Shown here: positions 1-11,419 of the stretch, piece by piece
Position numbering within the stretch: the first letter of the stretch is position 1
How the letters are laid out: each line of letters begins with the position of its first letter
Assembly (NCBI GenBank): GCA_033002965.1
Contig: JAURVB010001883.1
Coordinates: forward strand, 29,138-93,137
Direction of reading: 5' to 3'
DNA length: 64,000 nucleotides
Origin: Piper betle
Taxonomy: Eukaryota; Streptophyta; Magnoliopsida; Piperales; Piperaceae
Translations under genes and position numbers: made by a program
Notes under the pieces: model-generated
The model's database searches: none
What the model saw: only the letters and a program-made list of their open reading frames with translations
Told to the model about the DNA's origin: nothing

Positions 1-162
1 CAAATTAAGGTAATTACACAGACACAATATTTACTTTATATCTACAGAGGAATCCTTGTGTCTCAATCGTCTTATCTAGGCTATATATATGTGTGTTGAA
101 TAGTTTAGAAAGGGCTTATATTATACAATATTATGATCCTTGTGTTTGTAAGAAATAAAAAT

Positions 163-480
163 CACTACAAAAAAATTCCCCGTTTACCCGCATCAAGATG
201 TGTGGAGTATTTTTAAAGTTATTGTTGGCTATACTGTCGTAGGGAAAATATGGTCACGAAAAATTTTAAAAACCATGGAAAAACATCTATAAAGTATATA
301 TACTCCACAACTGTATAATTCGTAAACTATAATAATGTGGAAATATATACATTTAAGATATTATTCAATGGTTTTAGAAGTATACTGTGGACATTATTTT
401 CCCCCACGTTAGTATAACCAGCACCAACCTTATATATTCTCCATAGTTTATCACGGGCAAAAGCGATATTTTTTGTAGCT
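163..480. mobile_element. CACTA-type MITE
   Basis: The left end begins CACTACAAAAAAATTCCCC and the right end, read on the opposite strand, begins AGCTACAAAAAATATCGC. Both arms continue to a shared CCCG about 25 bases in. The element is flanked on both sides by AAT (160-162 and 481-483), the 3-bp target duplication expected of CACTA elements. At 318 bp it has no coding capacity, so it is a non-autonomous copy. The first two bases of the right arm differ from CACTA, so the end is slightly decayed. Confidence 0.7.
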
Positions 481-1895
481 AATGTGATTACCATACAGCA
501 TCATAATATTAATAGAATATTTAGGGAAACATATATATTACTTGTATATATATATATATATATATCAATTCACAATTGAAATTGAATAGACAAACCAAGA
601 TTGTGGCAAAGAGCATAAATCAATTAGTAATGCAAGCTGTAAACAATATTCGAGACAAAGTCAATGTTGTTTATAATAATTAATTGATAATTCAGGAGTG
701 CAAAATAAGAAAAACATATATGAATCGTTGACTAAACTTTAAGGAATAGATAAGCATCAAATTGTTTGTTAATTAAACATAATTTAGACGTAGTTAGCAT
801 ACTATAATCCATGTTTTCATGTTCATCACTTTCATTGACATCATCATCACCAGTATCATATATATTATATATTTCGGATAGGACGGTTACTATATCATGC
901 ATTGACCAAGTTTATTAAATATTAGAACAATTGTATTCATGCAAAAAATATATATGTCATGCATGCATGGAATCAGTTGAATAGGTATATATATGTATAA
1001 AAAAACTTGGAGTAAATATGACATAAAGATTAATTAAAGAAAGATAAATACGTGAAGAAAGTGTGCAAATTATTGATTGCATTTTTTTGCAAACTCGAAA
1101 GCAAAACATGCTAGTAAAAAATATATATATTGAAAATGCTATTTGCTTTTAAAATAAGGAGATTAATCTGTAGGTGGTCGCCATGTATTCGTGCACGTAA
1201 TAGCTCACACTACATTTTCCATGCAAGTTACCAAATTTCGTCCACTAAATTAGATGACTTTATTTTAAAATATCAATTACGGTGGAAAATACAATTAATT
1301 TTACTTGGGTAACTATGGATAATTTGAACTGAAGTGGAACATCTAATTTTGTAGTTAAAAAGAGAATTTTAATTAACATGATATATTAAGCTAACTTTTA
1401 TTCATGCATAACACCACTACTGTATTGGTTTATACATATAATTGCCTTCCTAATGTATAATTGATTCGGTACAACAGAAGTATAATATATACATATATAT
1501 ATACAATTGTGGGTAGACGAAGAACAGTTTTATATAAAAGTTGCATTCAATTATTGATCAAGCTAAGTGAGATATGTATGTGCTAATCAAAGACAACAGG
1601 GCTCTCCCTTGTGTCCCACACAAAACCTTAATATAAGCTTGACGTCTCGCCATGCATGGAACCATCTCCACGCGATCAGACTATTCATTATATAATTTCT
1701 TCAATCTTGAATTTGATGGCAGCCTAACTAATCTGATCAGCTCCATTTGTCTCCTACCCATTAAAACAGAAGACAATCAACAAACATCTCACATGGTAGT
1801 AGATAGGAAGAATCAAAAACTATTTTGTTTCAAAAAAAGAAAAAAAATATTTTGTTTCAAATTGGAGGGAAATGAGTAATCCACCTGCTACATCC
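481..1895. other. AT-rich intergenic region upstream of peroxidase
   Basis: No supported gene is visible. The stretch is strongly AT-rich with short (TA)n runs near 546-565 and 1490-1505. Short open frames at 1130-1312 and 1652-1879 have no recognisable domain or codon character. It probably holds the upstream regulatory DNA of the peroxidase. Confidence 0.6.
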
Positions 1896-1903
1896 TATAT
1901 AAA
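1896..1903 (+). promoter_or_regulatory. TATA box of peroxidase gene
   Basis: TATATAAA lies 67 bases upstream of the peroxidase ATG at 1970, in a C/T-rich leader context. Spacing and sequence fit a plant Pol II core promoter. Confidence 0.6.
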
Positions 1904-1969
1904 CCTCCTCTTGCTCTTTGTTTTTCCAAGCAGTTAAAACACAGTTGAAACCTGCAATTGGTGTCAAAG

Positions 1970-3228
<1,259 letters not shown>

Positions 3229-3640
3229 GATTACCATCTGTTAATTGTGCTCTTTTCATGTTTGATGTTCATTCTTCAATTTGTAATCCTCTGTTATTTT
3301 TCATCATTGTTTGCTTCTTCATTGTAGTGCTAAAAATGGTGAAAAGTGAGCCATGAATCAACATATCAGAGTTTTACACCTCTTCTATATCACTTCGAGT
3401 TTGAGAATGCTCCAATTACAATAATTTTTATTAATCAATACACATGTCGAAGATTAAACACATTTAATCTAAACCCAGAAACTAGAAGTAATGCATAAAT
3501 TATTATCTTATAGATTAGTTCGAAGAATTAAGTGAAATTACAAATTGAAAATTACCACTATCCACATGCTGTAATTCTCAAATTAATTTGTGTTTTGCAC
3601 ACAGTAGGGAAATTTTTTGGAAACGCTTGCTTCAGATGCT
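3229..3640. other. Peroxidase 3' flank, no gene seen
   Basis: AT-rich sequence following the peroxidase stop, presumably holding the 3' UTR and polyadenylation region. I see no coding sequence or clear repeat boundary here. Confidence 0.5.
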
Positions 3641-3960
3641 GCATGGCGTCCGCGGCCTGCCAGGTGGGGAGGGGGACGTCCACGGCCTGCTGGGCGCAGG
3701 AGGGGGTGTCCACGGCTGCACCAGGGTTGAGGGAGGCGGGGCTGCGGATCCTGCTGCCGCAGCGCTCCTCCCCGCCGCGGATGCCCCCCCTCCCTGCCCG
3801 GCCGGCCAGGCTTGAACCTGGAGCGGGCGGCGACGGCGGCGGCAACCTCCTCCCAGTGAATCTGGGCCGTCTTTGTAATCGGACAGCCTAGATAAAAGTT
3901 TGAGACGGGAAACTTTTCCAGCCCCTAGCACACGAAATATATATATGAGAAGCATTAGGC
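3640..3960. repeat. GC-rich module with a hairpin element end
   Basis: A sharp switch to GC-rich, CpG-rich sequence (about 3640-3860) precedes a hairpin at 3859-3894 whose arm AATCTGGGCCGT pairs imperfectly with ACAGCCTAGAT. The same hairpin recurs inverted at about 3992-4036 and again at about 4630-4670. Open frames exist in several phases only because stops are rare at this base composition. I regard it as an element end, not a gene. Confidence 0.5.
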
Positions 3961-3971
3961 TGAGCCAGAGG

Positions 3972-4696
3972 CAGAGAAGCTTTTCTGCGCCACAGATTAA
4001 TCTGGGCCGTCCGATTACAAGGACTGCCCAGATAAATTGTTTAAAAAATAATAATTTTTTTTCACGGGCGCCGCCTCCGGCCAAGGGCAGCCATCTCTCG
4101 CCACCCCCAACCAAATCCGGCCGCTGGACGGCCCGACATGGCCGGCTGCAGTCGGATCAAGTCGTGTGGCCACATCTGTGGCCGCGTGACCTTATAGGCG
4201 GCGCGGCCCGATCTAGCCGCCACAGGCCAGGTCCGGCCGCCGCATGCCGGACCCGTCCCCGACCAAATCTAGTTGGGGGACGGCTAGGTACGGCACGCGT
4301 CGGCCGGATCTGGCCTGTAGAGGCCAAATCTGGCCACGCAGCGGCGTCCCCACCTGATAAGGCCGTGCAGCCACATCTGTGACCGCGTGGCCCGATCCGA
4401 CCACGGGGAGAGGAGCGGTGGTGGCGGGGGTAGGGCGACCGGCTACTGGTACTGGGTGGAAGCGGTGGCAGAGGTCAACCGGCAGGGAGAGGAGCAGCGG
4501 CGACGGGGGTAGGGCGACCGGCTGCTAGTACCGGGTGGAAGAGGTGGCAGAGGTCGGCCAGGAGGGAGAGGAGCAGCGGCGGCGGCGCAGGAGAGGAGAT
4601 GGTGATATTTTTTTATTTTAATAATGAGAAAAGATCTAGGCCGTCTTTGTAATCGGACGGCCCAGATTAAAAGTGGGCGCAAAAATCTTTTCCTCG
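3972..4696. mobile_element. Long-TIR non-autonomous DNA element with GC-rich centre
   Basis: The ends are inverted copies about 90 bp long. The left end reads CTTTTCTGCGCCAC then ATTAATCTGGGCCGTCCG. The right end, reverse-complemented, reads AAAAGATTTTTGCGCCCAC then TTTAATCTGGGCCGTCCG. Each arm also contains a smaller hairpin built on ATCTGGGCCGTC and GAC(G/T)GCCCAGAT. The interior (4060-4590) is GC-rich and carries imperfect repeats of CATCTGTGGCCGCGTG and of GGGTAGGGCGACCGGCT. Long TIRs around a GC-rich core are typical of MULE-like elements. I could not define a target duplication, so the exact limits are approximate. Confidence 0.5.
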
Positions 4697-4710
4697 TAAA
4701 CATTTTACCT

Positions 4711-4737
4711 TTTATATATATATATATATATATATAT
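4711..4737. repeat. (TA)n microsatellite
   Basis: A run of alternating TA of about 25 bases separates two repeat elements. An equivalent run occurs at 6336-6352 at the other end of the next element. Confidence 0.85.
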
Positions 4738-6336
4738 GCTATTGTGCGCTGTGGGCTGCCATATCCAGATCCGGCAGCTCACAACCCCTCTCACCGCCCC
4801 CAGCCCCCACGCCCTACCTCGCCTCCCGCAATATCCCGCCTTGCCCTAGCTCGCAGCCATGGCGCCCCCCTGGGCCACCACCTTCCACCCCGCCCTCGCT
4901 CGCTCAACCTCCCCCCACCCCCGCCCCAGGTGAGCCGCGGCCCCCCCTACCCCTGCCCACATCGCAACCCCCCCCTTCACCGCAGCCCACCCCCTCACGG
5001 GCGAGCGGCGGCGAGGTCGCCGGCAAGTGGGGCGGCGCAGCAACACAAGGGAGGGGGGGACGAGGCACGGGTAATTTCGTAATAAAAATTTGATTCGATA
5101 CCGATTCGAGTCAAATTTTTATTACAAATAAATATTAAAAAAATAAAAATAATTTCGTAATAAAAACATAACTCACTCTTGACTTGAGTCAATATTTTGA
5201 AATAATTTTTTTAAGAAAATAAAATATTTTTGTAATATTGACTCGAGTCGGGACAGAGTCAAGTTTTTATTAAGAAATAAATTTTTAAAAGAATAAAATA
5301 ATTTTTATAATAAACACTTAACACGATTCCGTGTGACTCGAATCAATATTATAAAATAAATTTTAAAAAAAACTAATTTTGCAATAAAAACTTGATACGA
5401 TCCCACGCCGATTTCTACCAATAATCGAGTCAAGTTTTTAGTACAAAATTAGTTTATTTTTAAAATTGATTTTGTAATATTGACTCGAGTGCGGATCGAG
5501 TCAAAAATTTTTACTAAATTATTTTATTTTTAAAAAAATTATTTCATAATAAAAACTTTGCCTGCAGGGCCTGGGGGCTTGGGACCGAGTCAAGTTTTTT
5601 AATAAAAACTTGACTCGATCCCTATTCGAGTCAAATTTTTATTACACAATAAATATTAAAAAATAAAATAATTTTATAATTAAAATTTGACTCGATCCCC
5701 ACTCGAGTCAATATTACGAAATAAATTTTAAAAAAATTAATTAATTTTGTAATAAAAACTTGACTCGATTATTGGTAGAAATCCGTACGTGATCAAGTCA
5801 AGTTTTTTATTACAAAATTATTTTATTTTTTAAATTTATTTTATAATATTGACTCGAGTTGCATAGGATCGAGTCAAGTTGACTCGACGGCCCACAATCA
5901 AACCACCCCCACCCACTGTTGGACCGAGCCCGCCAGACCCGCCCGACCCACCCCTCCCGCCCCGCGACCGCCTCGCCGCACCGCGCACCGCCCGCCGCCA
6001 CGCCGCCCCTCCCCGCCAGCGGGCGCCCGACCCCGCCGGCGGCCTCGCCCCTGCCGGCGGCCCGCCCCTCCACCCCCTCCGCCTCGCCCCTGCCAGGCGG
6101 GCGGAGGGTTGAGGGCGGGGCCGCCGGCGAGGCGGGCTGCGGCCGCAGCAAGAGGTGGCGCGGTCACGGGCGGGAGGACCGGTTCGGGCGGGTCAGGCGG
6201 GTCGGGCGGGCAATCGGGTCCCAAAGCTGAAAAAAACAGGATGAACGAGAGCTGCTGGATTTTGATCTAACGGCTCTCGTTCAGCGGCGTATGGTGCGCT
6301 GCAAAAAACTTGCAGCGCACCGTAGTATTTTTGATA
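4736..6336. mobile_element. Probable foldback or TIR element with GACTCGAGTC array
   Basis: The left end reads ATGCTATTGTGCGCTG. The right end, reverse-complemented, reads ATACTACGGTGCGCTG. Both ends abut (TA)n tracts, so this may be one element inserted in a TA repeat. Inside are two GC-rich modules (about 4750-5060 and 5885-6220) joined by an AT-rich array (5070-5885) of GACTCGA/TCGAGTC hairpins. No transposase is visible. The boundaries are inferred from the inverted ends alone. Confidence 0.4.
5071..5890. repeat. GACTCGAGTC palindrome array, first block
   Basis: About a dozen variants of TTGACTCGA and TCGAGTCAA occur at intervals of roughly 40-100 bases, for example near 5090-5115, 5240, 5420, 5475, 5590-5635, 5690-5710, 5760-5800 and 5855-5885. 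They are separated by AT spacers such as TTTTTATTACAAAATAA and its complement. Half-sites alternate in orientation, so long stretches can fold back. No protein-coding sequence is supported. Confidence 0.75.
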
Positions 6337-6432
6337 TATATATATATATATAGGAAAATATTACTATGCGCTGCCTTATTTGGCAGCGCATAGTAATGGT
6401 GGCCGTTGGATCGAAATCCAACGGCCACCATT
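6243..6432. repeat. Four mirrored hairpins around a (TA)n centre
   Basis: Two perfect palindromic arms lie on the right: 6361-6375 pairs with 6382-6396 (15 bp), and 6395-6411 pairs with 6416-6432 (17 bp, loop CGAA). On the left, GGTGCGCTGCA at 6293-6303 pairs with 6311-6321, and an imperfect hairpin from about 6243 (AACGAGAGC) pairs with GCTCTCGTT near 6273-6281. The outer pair on each side shares a variant of GTTGGAT and AACGG; the inner pair shares GCGCTGC. This looks like two element ends facing each other across (TA)n. Confidence 0.75.
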
Positions 6433-8060
6433 CTTTCCTTCAAAATACCTCCCCCACTGCCCCACGCCGCCGCCGCCGCCCCGCCCGCCGCCGCGCCCCC
6501 GCCCGCAGCCCTCCCCACCTGTACTGCTTCCCCCGCCCCGTCCGCCGCCGCGTCCCCCTGCTCTGTTTCCCCTGCCCCCTCCGCCGCCTCGCCCCCGCCC
6601 GCCCCTGCCCGCAGCCCTCCCCCACCGCCCCTGTTTCCCCTGCCCCCTCCGCCGCCTCGCCCCCGCCCGCCCCCTGCCCGGTTCCCCGCCCCCGCCGCCT
6701 GTTTCGCCCCACCCCCGCCGCGGCCCCGCCCGCCCCTGCCCTGTTTTCGCCACCCTCTCCGGACGCCCGTTTCGCCCCCACCCCTGCCGCCGCCCCGCCC
6801 GTCGACCAAGCTCCTCCCCGCCGTCTGCTGCACTGGCCACCTCCACGCCGGCGTCACCTGCTTCACCGCCGGCGGTGGCGCGACAAAACACCGGGAAAGA
6901 AGGAGCGATGGCATTTTCGTAATAAAAATTTGACTCGCTCCTGACTCGAGTCAAATTTACGAAATAAATTTTAAAAATAAAATATAATAAAATAAAAACT
7001 TGACTTGCTCCTGACTCAAGTCAATTTTATAAAATAAAATTTTAAAATAAAATAATATAAAATAAAAATTTGATTCGCTCCCTGCTGACGCCGCTGCTTG
7101 CCGACCACCTCCCTGCCGCCACCCACACCCTGCCCCCCACCAACCCAGGCCCCGCCTCTTGCCGCCCCCTGACCCCCTCTCGCCGCCCCCTGCCCCCCCC
7201 CCCGCCCCGCGCCGTCTCCCCCTGCCCCCCCTCGCGTCGTCTCCCCGATCTCGACTGAAGTCAAATTAAAAAATATTATTTTATATTTTTAATTTATTTC
7301 ACAATAATTTTAAATTTTTTTAAAAAATACAAAACCATAAAATAAAATATTATAAAATAAAAACTTGACTCGATCCCGATCTCGACTGGAGTCAAATTAA
7401 TATTATTGAATAATTTTTTTAAAAAATAATTTCGTAATAAAAACTTAACTCGAGTCGGGATCAAGTCAATAATATGAAATAAATTTAAAAAATATAAGAT
7501 AATTTTGTAATAAAAACCTGACTCGATCATGTGCGGGACCGAGTCAAGTTTTTATTACAAAATAACTTTATTACTGAATAAATTTTTATTACAAAATAAA
7601 TTTAAAAAAATAAAATAATTCCTAATAAATTATTTTAACTCGAGTCCGATTAAGTAAAATTTTTATTACCAAAATACTCTCCCCTATTTCTTCCTCATTT
7701 GTTTTGGCGCGCCACCCCCTGCCGGCGACCTTGCGGCCGGCAGCCTGCTGGCCAACAATGTCACCGCCTCAGGGCTGGATGGGCCTGGTGGGAAATGTGC
7801 GGCGCCGGTCTCGTGTGGGACGGAATAAAGTTTTTATTACAAAATTATTTTATTTTTTAAAATTTATTTCGTAATATTGACTCGATCTCGTGCGAGATCG
7901 AATCAAGTATTTATTATAAAAATTTTTTATTTTTTTAATTTATTTCGTAATATTGGCTCGATCTCGTGCGAGATCAAATCAAGTATTTATTAAAAAAAAT
8001 TTATTTTTTAAATTTATTTCGTAATATTAACTCGAGTCAGGGACCGAGTAAAGTTTTTAT
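6433..8060. repeat. GC-rich modules alternating with GACTCGAGTC arrays
   Basis: GC-rich blocks with almost no A or T lie at about 6450-6890, 7080-7250 and 7695-7800. AT-rich blocks with GACTCGAGTC-type half-sites lie at 6925-7075, 7255-7680 and 7810-8060. Two successive units near 7875-7990 share ATCTCGTGCGAGATC and flanks, a local tandem duplication. Many overlapping open frames occur in the GC blocks on both strands with proline- and arginine-rich translations, as expected from composition, and none matches a known family. Confidence 0.7.
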
Positions 8061-8560
8061 TACGTTTTTACCCTCCTCTTCCCCGCTCTCTCTCGCCGCG
8101 CCACCCCACCACCTATGACCTCGCCGCCAGCCACCCGCAGGGGGCGAGGCGGCTGAGCGGCTGCAGCGACCGCCGAGCAGCGCGGCCAGCGCGGGCGGCG
8201 GCAGGGCGGCGCAACGGCGGGGCAGGGGCGGCCTGCGTGGCGTGGGCAGGGGCGGGGCGGGCAGGGGCGGGGCGGCGGGGCGCTGGCGGGTCGGGTCGGG
8301 GGCGGACTAGGGGCGAGCACGAGGCTGGGCGGCCGGTGGAGCGCGGGCAGGAGCCGGTTGGGCAGCGCAGCAGCGGGCGAGGGCGGGCGGCCCGCGGGCG
8401 GGGCGGGTCGGGGCGGCCAACCGGCGGGGCAGGGGCGGAGGCCGGCGGGGGCAGGGCGGTGGCGGCGGCGGCGGGCAGGGGTGGCCGGCGGGATGGGGGC
8501 ATGAAATTTCTCGACCATTTTATCATTACCACACCATTTACCGCTTTTTCCCATCTATCA
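8060..8560. repeat. GC-rich module closing the repeat nest
   Basis: Sequence rich in GGGCGGGG and GGCGGC runs, open in several frames on both strands because of composition. It joins the preceding array through a reversed copy of the shared junction (TTTTTATTACGTTTTTACCC at about 8054-8073). I do not support a gene here. Confidence 0.6.
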
Positions 8561-9122
8561 TTACAACTTTCTTACTCTCTTGACCGTCGGTAAATCATTA
8601 ACAATCGGCAAAATTTTGATTTGAGATCATAACTCTTTGACAAAATAAAATTCATGTCAAGATCAGAAATTAGGTACCATTTACTTATGTTAAATCAAAA
8701 TTTAAAAGATATAATAATGTAAAATTTTAATCAAACATATTAACAATAATATTTTTTATTTATACAAGCCGATAACACTAAATTTATACTACCAAAAATA
8801 AAGAATCACATTCAATAAAGAGGTTAATTGGTAAAAATGGTAGCGGTAGATACTTGTGCCATTATCGTTTTAAAATTAAAGTATTGTACATTAATCTAAA
8901 TAATAAAAAAAATTACTTAGTCATTTTATATTATTTTAATTTGAGATGGTGGATAAAACGGTAAATCGAGACTTGCAGAGTGACACACTTACCAGTTTTG
9001 TATTGGTTGCGCAATGAAGAAGAAAGCATCTTATTTCTCTTCTTCGCTCAAGTAAAGAATTTCAACGTAGAATACATACAATTGTTGAAAACCAGATCAC
9101 AAAACATTAATGGAATTGTTCG
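8561..9122. other. AT-rich flank upstream of NHL gene
   Basis: Low-GC sequence without a recognisable gene or element. It must contain the promoter and leader of the NHL gene that follows, but I could not pick a convincing TATA box. Confidence 0.4.
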
Positions 9123-9700
9123 ATGCCGACAATGTCCGAGCTCAAATATCAGAGCTTCTCCTTGTGGTTGCTTCAATTCGTCTTCTTCCTCGGCCTCCTC
9201 GTCCTCCTCCTATGGCTCTCCCTCCGACCCAAGAAGCCATACTACACCATCGTCGCATTCGACGTATCCTCGGCGAACGCCACCACCATCACCTTCCGCA
9301 TGGAGATATCCAACCCCAACAAGAGGGCCGGCGTCTACTACGACGACATGAACGTCACCGTCATCTTCTCCGACGTCGACTACTACACCGCCGGCGGCTC
9401 CACCACCATCGACGGCTTCTACCAGGGCCACCACAAGACGGCAACGAGAGGGAAAAGCTTGCAGATTGACGACGAGCGCGCGTGGGGGCGGTCATGGCGG
9501 CGGTGAGGAATGGGACGGCCAAGTTTCGGGTGGTGGTGACGACGAAGGTGAGGTACAAGGTGGCTGGAGTGAAGAGCCGGCGGCGGGCAGTGGGGGTGGA
9601 GGGGGTGGCGGTTGGGTTGGATGGGAGGATGTCGGGGAAGAGGAAGAGGGTAAAGCTTCGTCATGGGCGTACGAGGTGGAGATCAAACATAGCTGGTTAG
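9123..9700 (+). CDS. NHL: NDR1/HIN1-like (NHL, LEA_2) protein, frameshifted
   Basis: An intronless reading frame. It starts at 9123 (or the second ATG at 9132) with a short cytosolic N-terminus, one membrane segment (LWLLQFVFFLGLLVLLLWL, residues about 14-32) and LRPKKP. A LEA_2 domain follows, with the family signature RMEISNPNKRAGVYYDD, then YQGHHKTATRG. After residue about 122 the frame is lost. One extra G in the G5 run at 9484-9488 would continue it into AVMAAVRNGTAKFRVVVTT and KVRYKVAG, typical NHL sequence, to the stop at 9700. NHL proteins are plasma-membrane proteins often linked to pathogen response. The single-base break at a homopolymer may be an assembly error rather than a true pseudogene. 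Confidence 0.8.
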
Positions 9701-9783
9701 TCTTTCCATGCATGCATGGCGGCCAATCCTATATTCATGGGAAGATTATATATATATATATACGATTATATCATGAACATATG

Positions 9784-9822
<39 letters not shown>

Positions 9823-10420
9823 TGAATAGATATATGGTTGATAGTATTTAAGTTTTTTTGGATTTTATATGTAAATTTTTTTTTTGGGAGCATATTAAAT
9901 ATAGTTTCCTATTAATTTTATTAGGAAATTAATAATTTTTGGTGCCTCTTAACTTTCTCCTGTAATTATTCCTGCTATATCTCCACTTAAATTATATTAT
10001 ATGGGGTATTTAGTTGCACTGTTAAGAGCTTTTTTGTTGAAAAAATATAAACTTATAACAATGAAGAATTAAAAATAATTTGGCTAAATGATGGTAAAAT
10101 ATAAAGTCATGATAGTGTCCCTGTTCACTAAATATTGTCATAAAATATTACAAAATAAAATTAGAGGCTAACCTCATTTTGTTTTTTTCAAACACGGGAA
10201 TAAAGATGTGCCATAATTGTAAACTTGTCACATTTCACGTTATATAAGCGAATAAAAATAAATATGTGACAGAATTTCCTATTTTGATTTCTGTTTTTTT
10301 TACATTTTTGACATTAATTGGTATTTTTGTAGTTTCTATATTCTTTTATTCATCAATGCCACAATTAGGCCGTCAGAAAAGGATTGAAATAAGAATGCAT
10401 TAGGTAAAGGTTTTGGGTAG
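9701..10420. other. AT-rich intergenic region with (TA)n tract
   Basis: Contains a long TA microsatellite at about 9788-9820. No gene, RNA or clear transposon boundary is visible otherwise. Confidence 0.5.
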
Positions 10421-10424
10421 GAAA

Positions 10425-10540
10425 TATGGGCTTCTATAAAGCCCAATGGACTCTGAATATGGGCCTATACACTATAGATAAGGCCCAGGTAGTAGCCAGC
10501 CACAAACCCTAAAACTAGAGAGCCCCTCTATATAACCCCT
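10425..10540 (+). promoter_or_regulatory. Telo-box, site II and TATA promoter of a snoRNA unit
   Basis: Site II type boxes occur at 10460-10465 (TGGGCC) and 10481-10487 (AGGCCCA). A telo-box AAACCCTAAA follows at 10504-10513 and a TATA box TATATAA at 10529-10535. This combination is known from plant ribosomal-protein and snoRNA genes. The C/D snoRNA at 10625 begins about 90 bases downstream of the TATA box, so this is probably its promoter. Confidence 0.7.
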
Positions 10541-10624
10541 ACCTGACTCTTATCTAATCTTGTTCCTAATTATTTTCCTACTTTCATGGTTTTGTGAATC
10601 TTTTATGTTATATAATACTCAGGG

Positions 10625-10694
10625 GAGTGCTGTGATGAGGCTATTTGTGTCACTACCAGTAGTTGAAGACAAACCCTTGGCTGTCTGAGCACTC
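10625..10694 (+). ncRNA. C/D-box snoRNA, predicted 25S rRNA methylation guide
   Basis: Box C GTGATGA is at 10632-10638 and box D CTGA at 10685-10688. They are closed by a perfect 6-bp terminal stem, GAGTGC (10625-10630) with GCACTC (10689-10694). The guide directly upstream of box D, CCCTTGGCTGT (10674-10684), is complementary to ACAGCCAAGGG, which I recall from the conserved core of 25S rRNA (before GGAACGGGC). By the D+5 rule the methylated base would be the C in ACAGC. A weak C' box (GTTGAAG) lies near 10662. The size (70 nt) and the telo-box promoter fit a plant snoRNA. The rRNA match is from memory. Confidence 0.82.
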
Positions 10695-10699
10695 TTTCA

Positions 10700-11419
10700 A
10701 TTCATACCAACTCTGTATTCCACCTTGTCCTGATGGCTTATCATTGATGTTTGAGCGGTTTGTGATGATGGGTAAGAGAATAATTCAACTGAAAATGCGC
10801 CCATTGCCAATTCTGGGAGGTGTGAATTTGGGCTCCTCTTGGTGTATAATGGCATTCACCGTGGCCGACCTGGTCCTTGGCTTGCTCTCTGTGTCATGTG
10901 CCCCCCGGAAAAGTTCCATGTTCCCATTACACACGCAGGGTGATTTGATGGTTTGATTCAGCATCATCGTAATCAAATCGAATTTTAGACCCACAAGTTT
11001 TGTATCTGATTCCAGACCAGAAAGTTTTGTTCTGGGCTTTTTTATTCTTTCATTAGGATTCGGAAAGAGCTGTGTCTTATCTACTTTCTCTCCCCAAGAA
11101 GTAGATCCAAGGCAAGGAAAACTGCCTGCTCATCTTGTGGAACCAAGATTTATGGATTGCCCTGTACCTGTTCATTACACTTGTTAATCACCAATCTTTG
11201 CTGGTAGCTAAGAAAGAATAATTTTGCTAAATTGATTTTAAATCGCCTATATTGAATTTATTTAAAATAGTGTATGTGCCTACAAAATAGTGTATGTGGC
11301 AACTCTCACATCTTTCACTTGATTTAGAGAAGGTATTGACCATTGAGGTTGTGGATCCTAATTTATGATCCATCTAACAATTAACAATTATTGTGAAAAA
11401 TTGCTAGGATCTATTAACA
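10700..11419. other. Possible continuation of the snoRNA transcript
   Basis: A second box-C-like motif TGTGATGATG lies at 10761-10770 with CTGA at 10789, but no closing stem or proper box D was found. The frame at 10663-10956 runs through the snoRNA and is coincidental. Plant snoRNA genes are often polycistronic, so further non-coding RNAs are possible here, but none is supported. Confidence 0.3.

Noticed and set aside
5810..6954. Numerous long open frames in GC-rich blocks on both strands (proline, arginine and glycine-rich)
   Set aside because: They overlap in several frames on both strands, have no domains, and are explained by scarce stop codons in GC-rich repeats.
10663..10956. 97-codon frame
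   Set aside because: It starts inside the C/D snoRNA and shows no protein family; a coincidental frame in a non-coding transcript.
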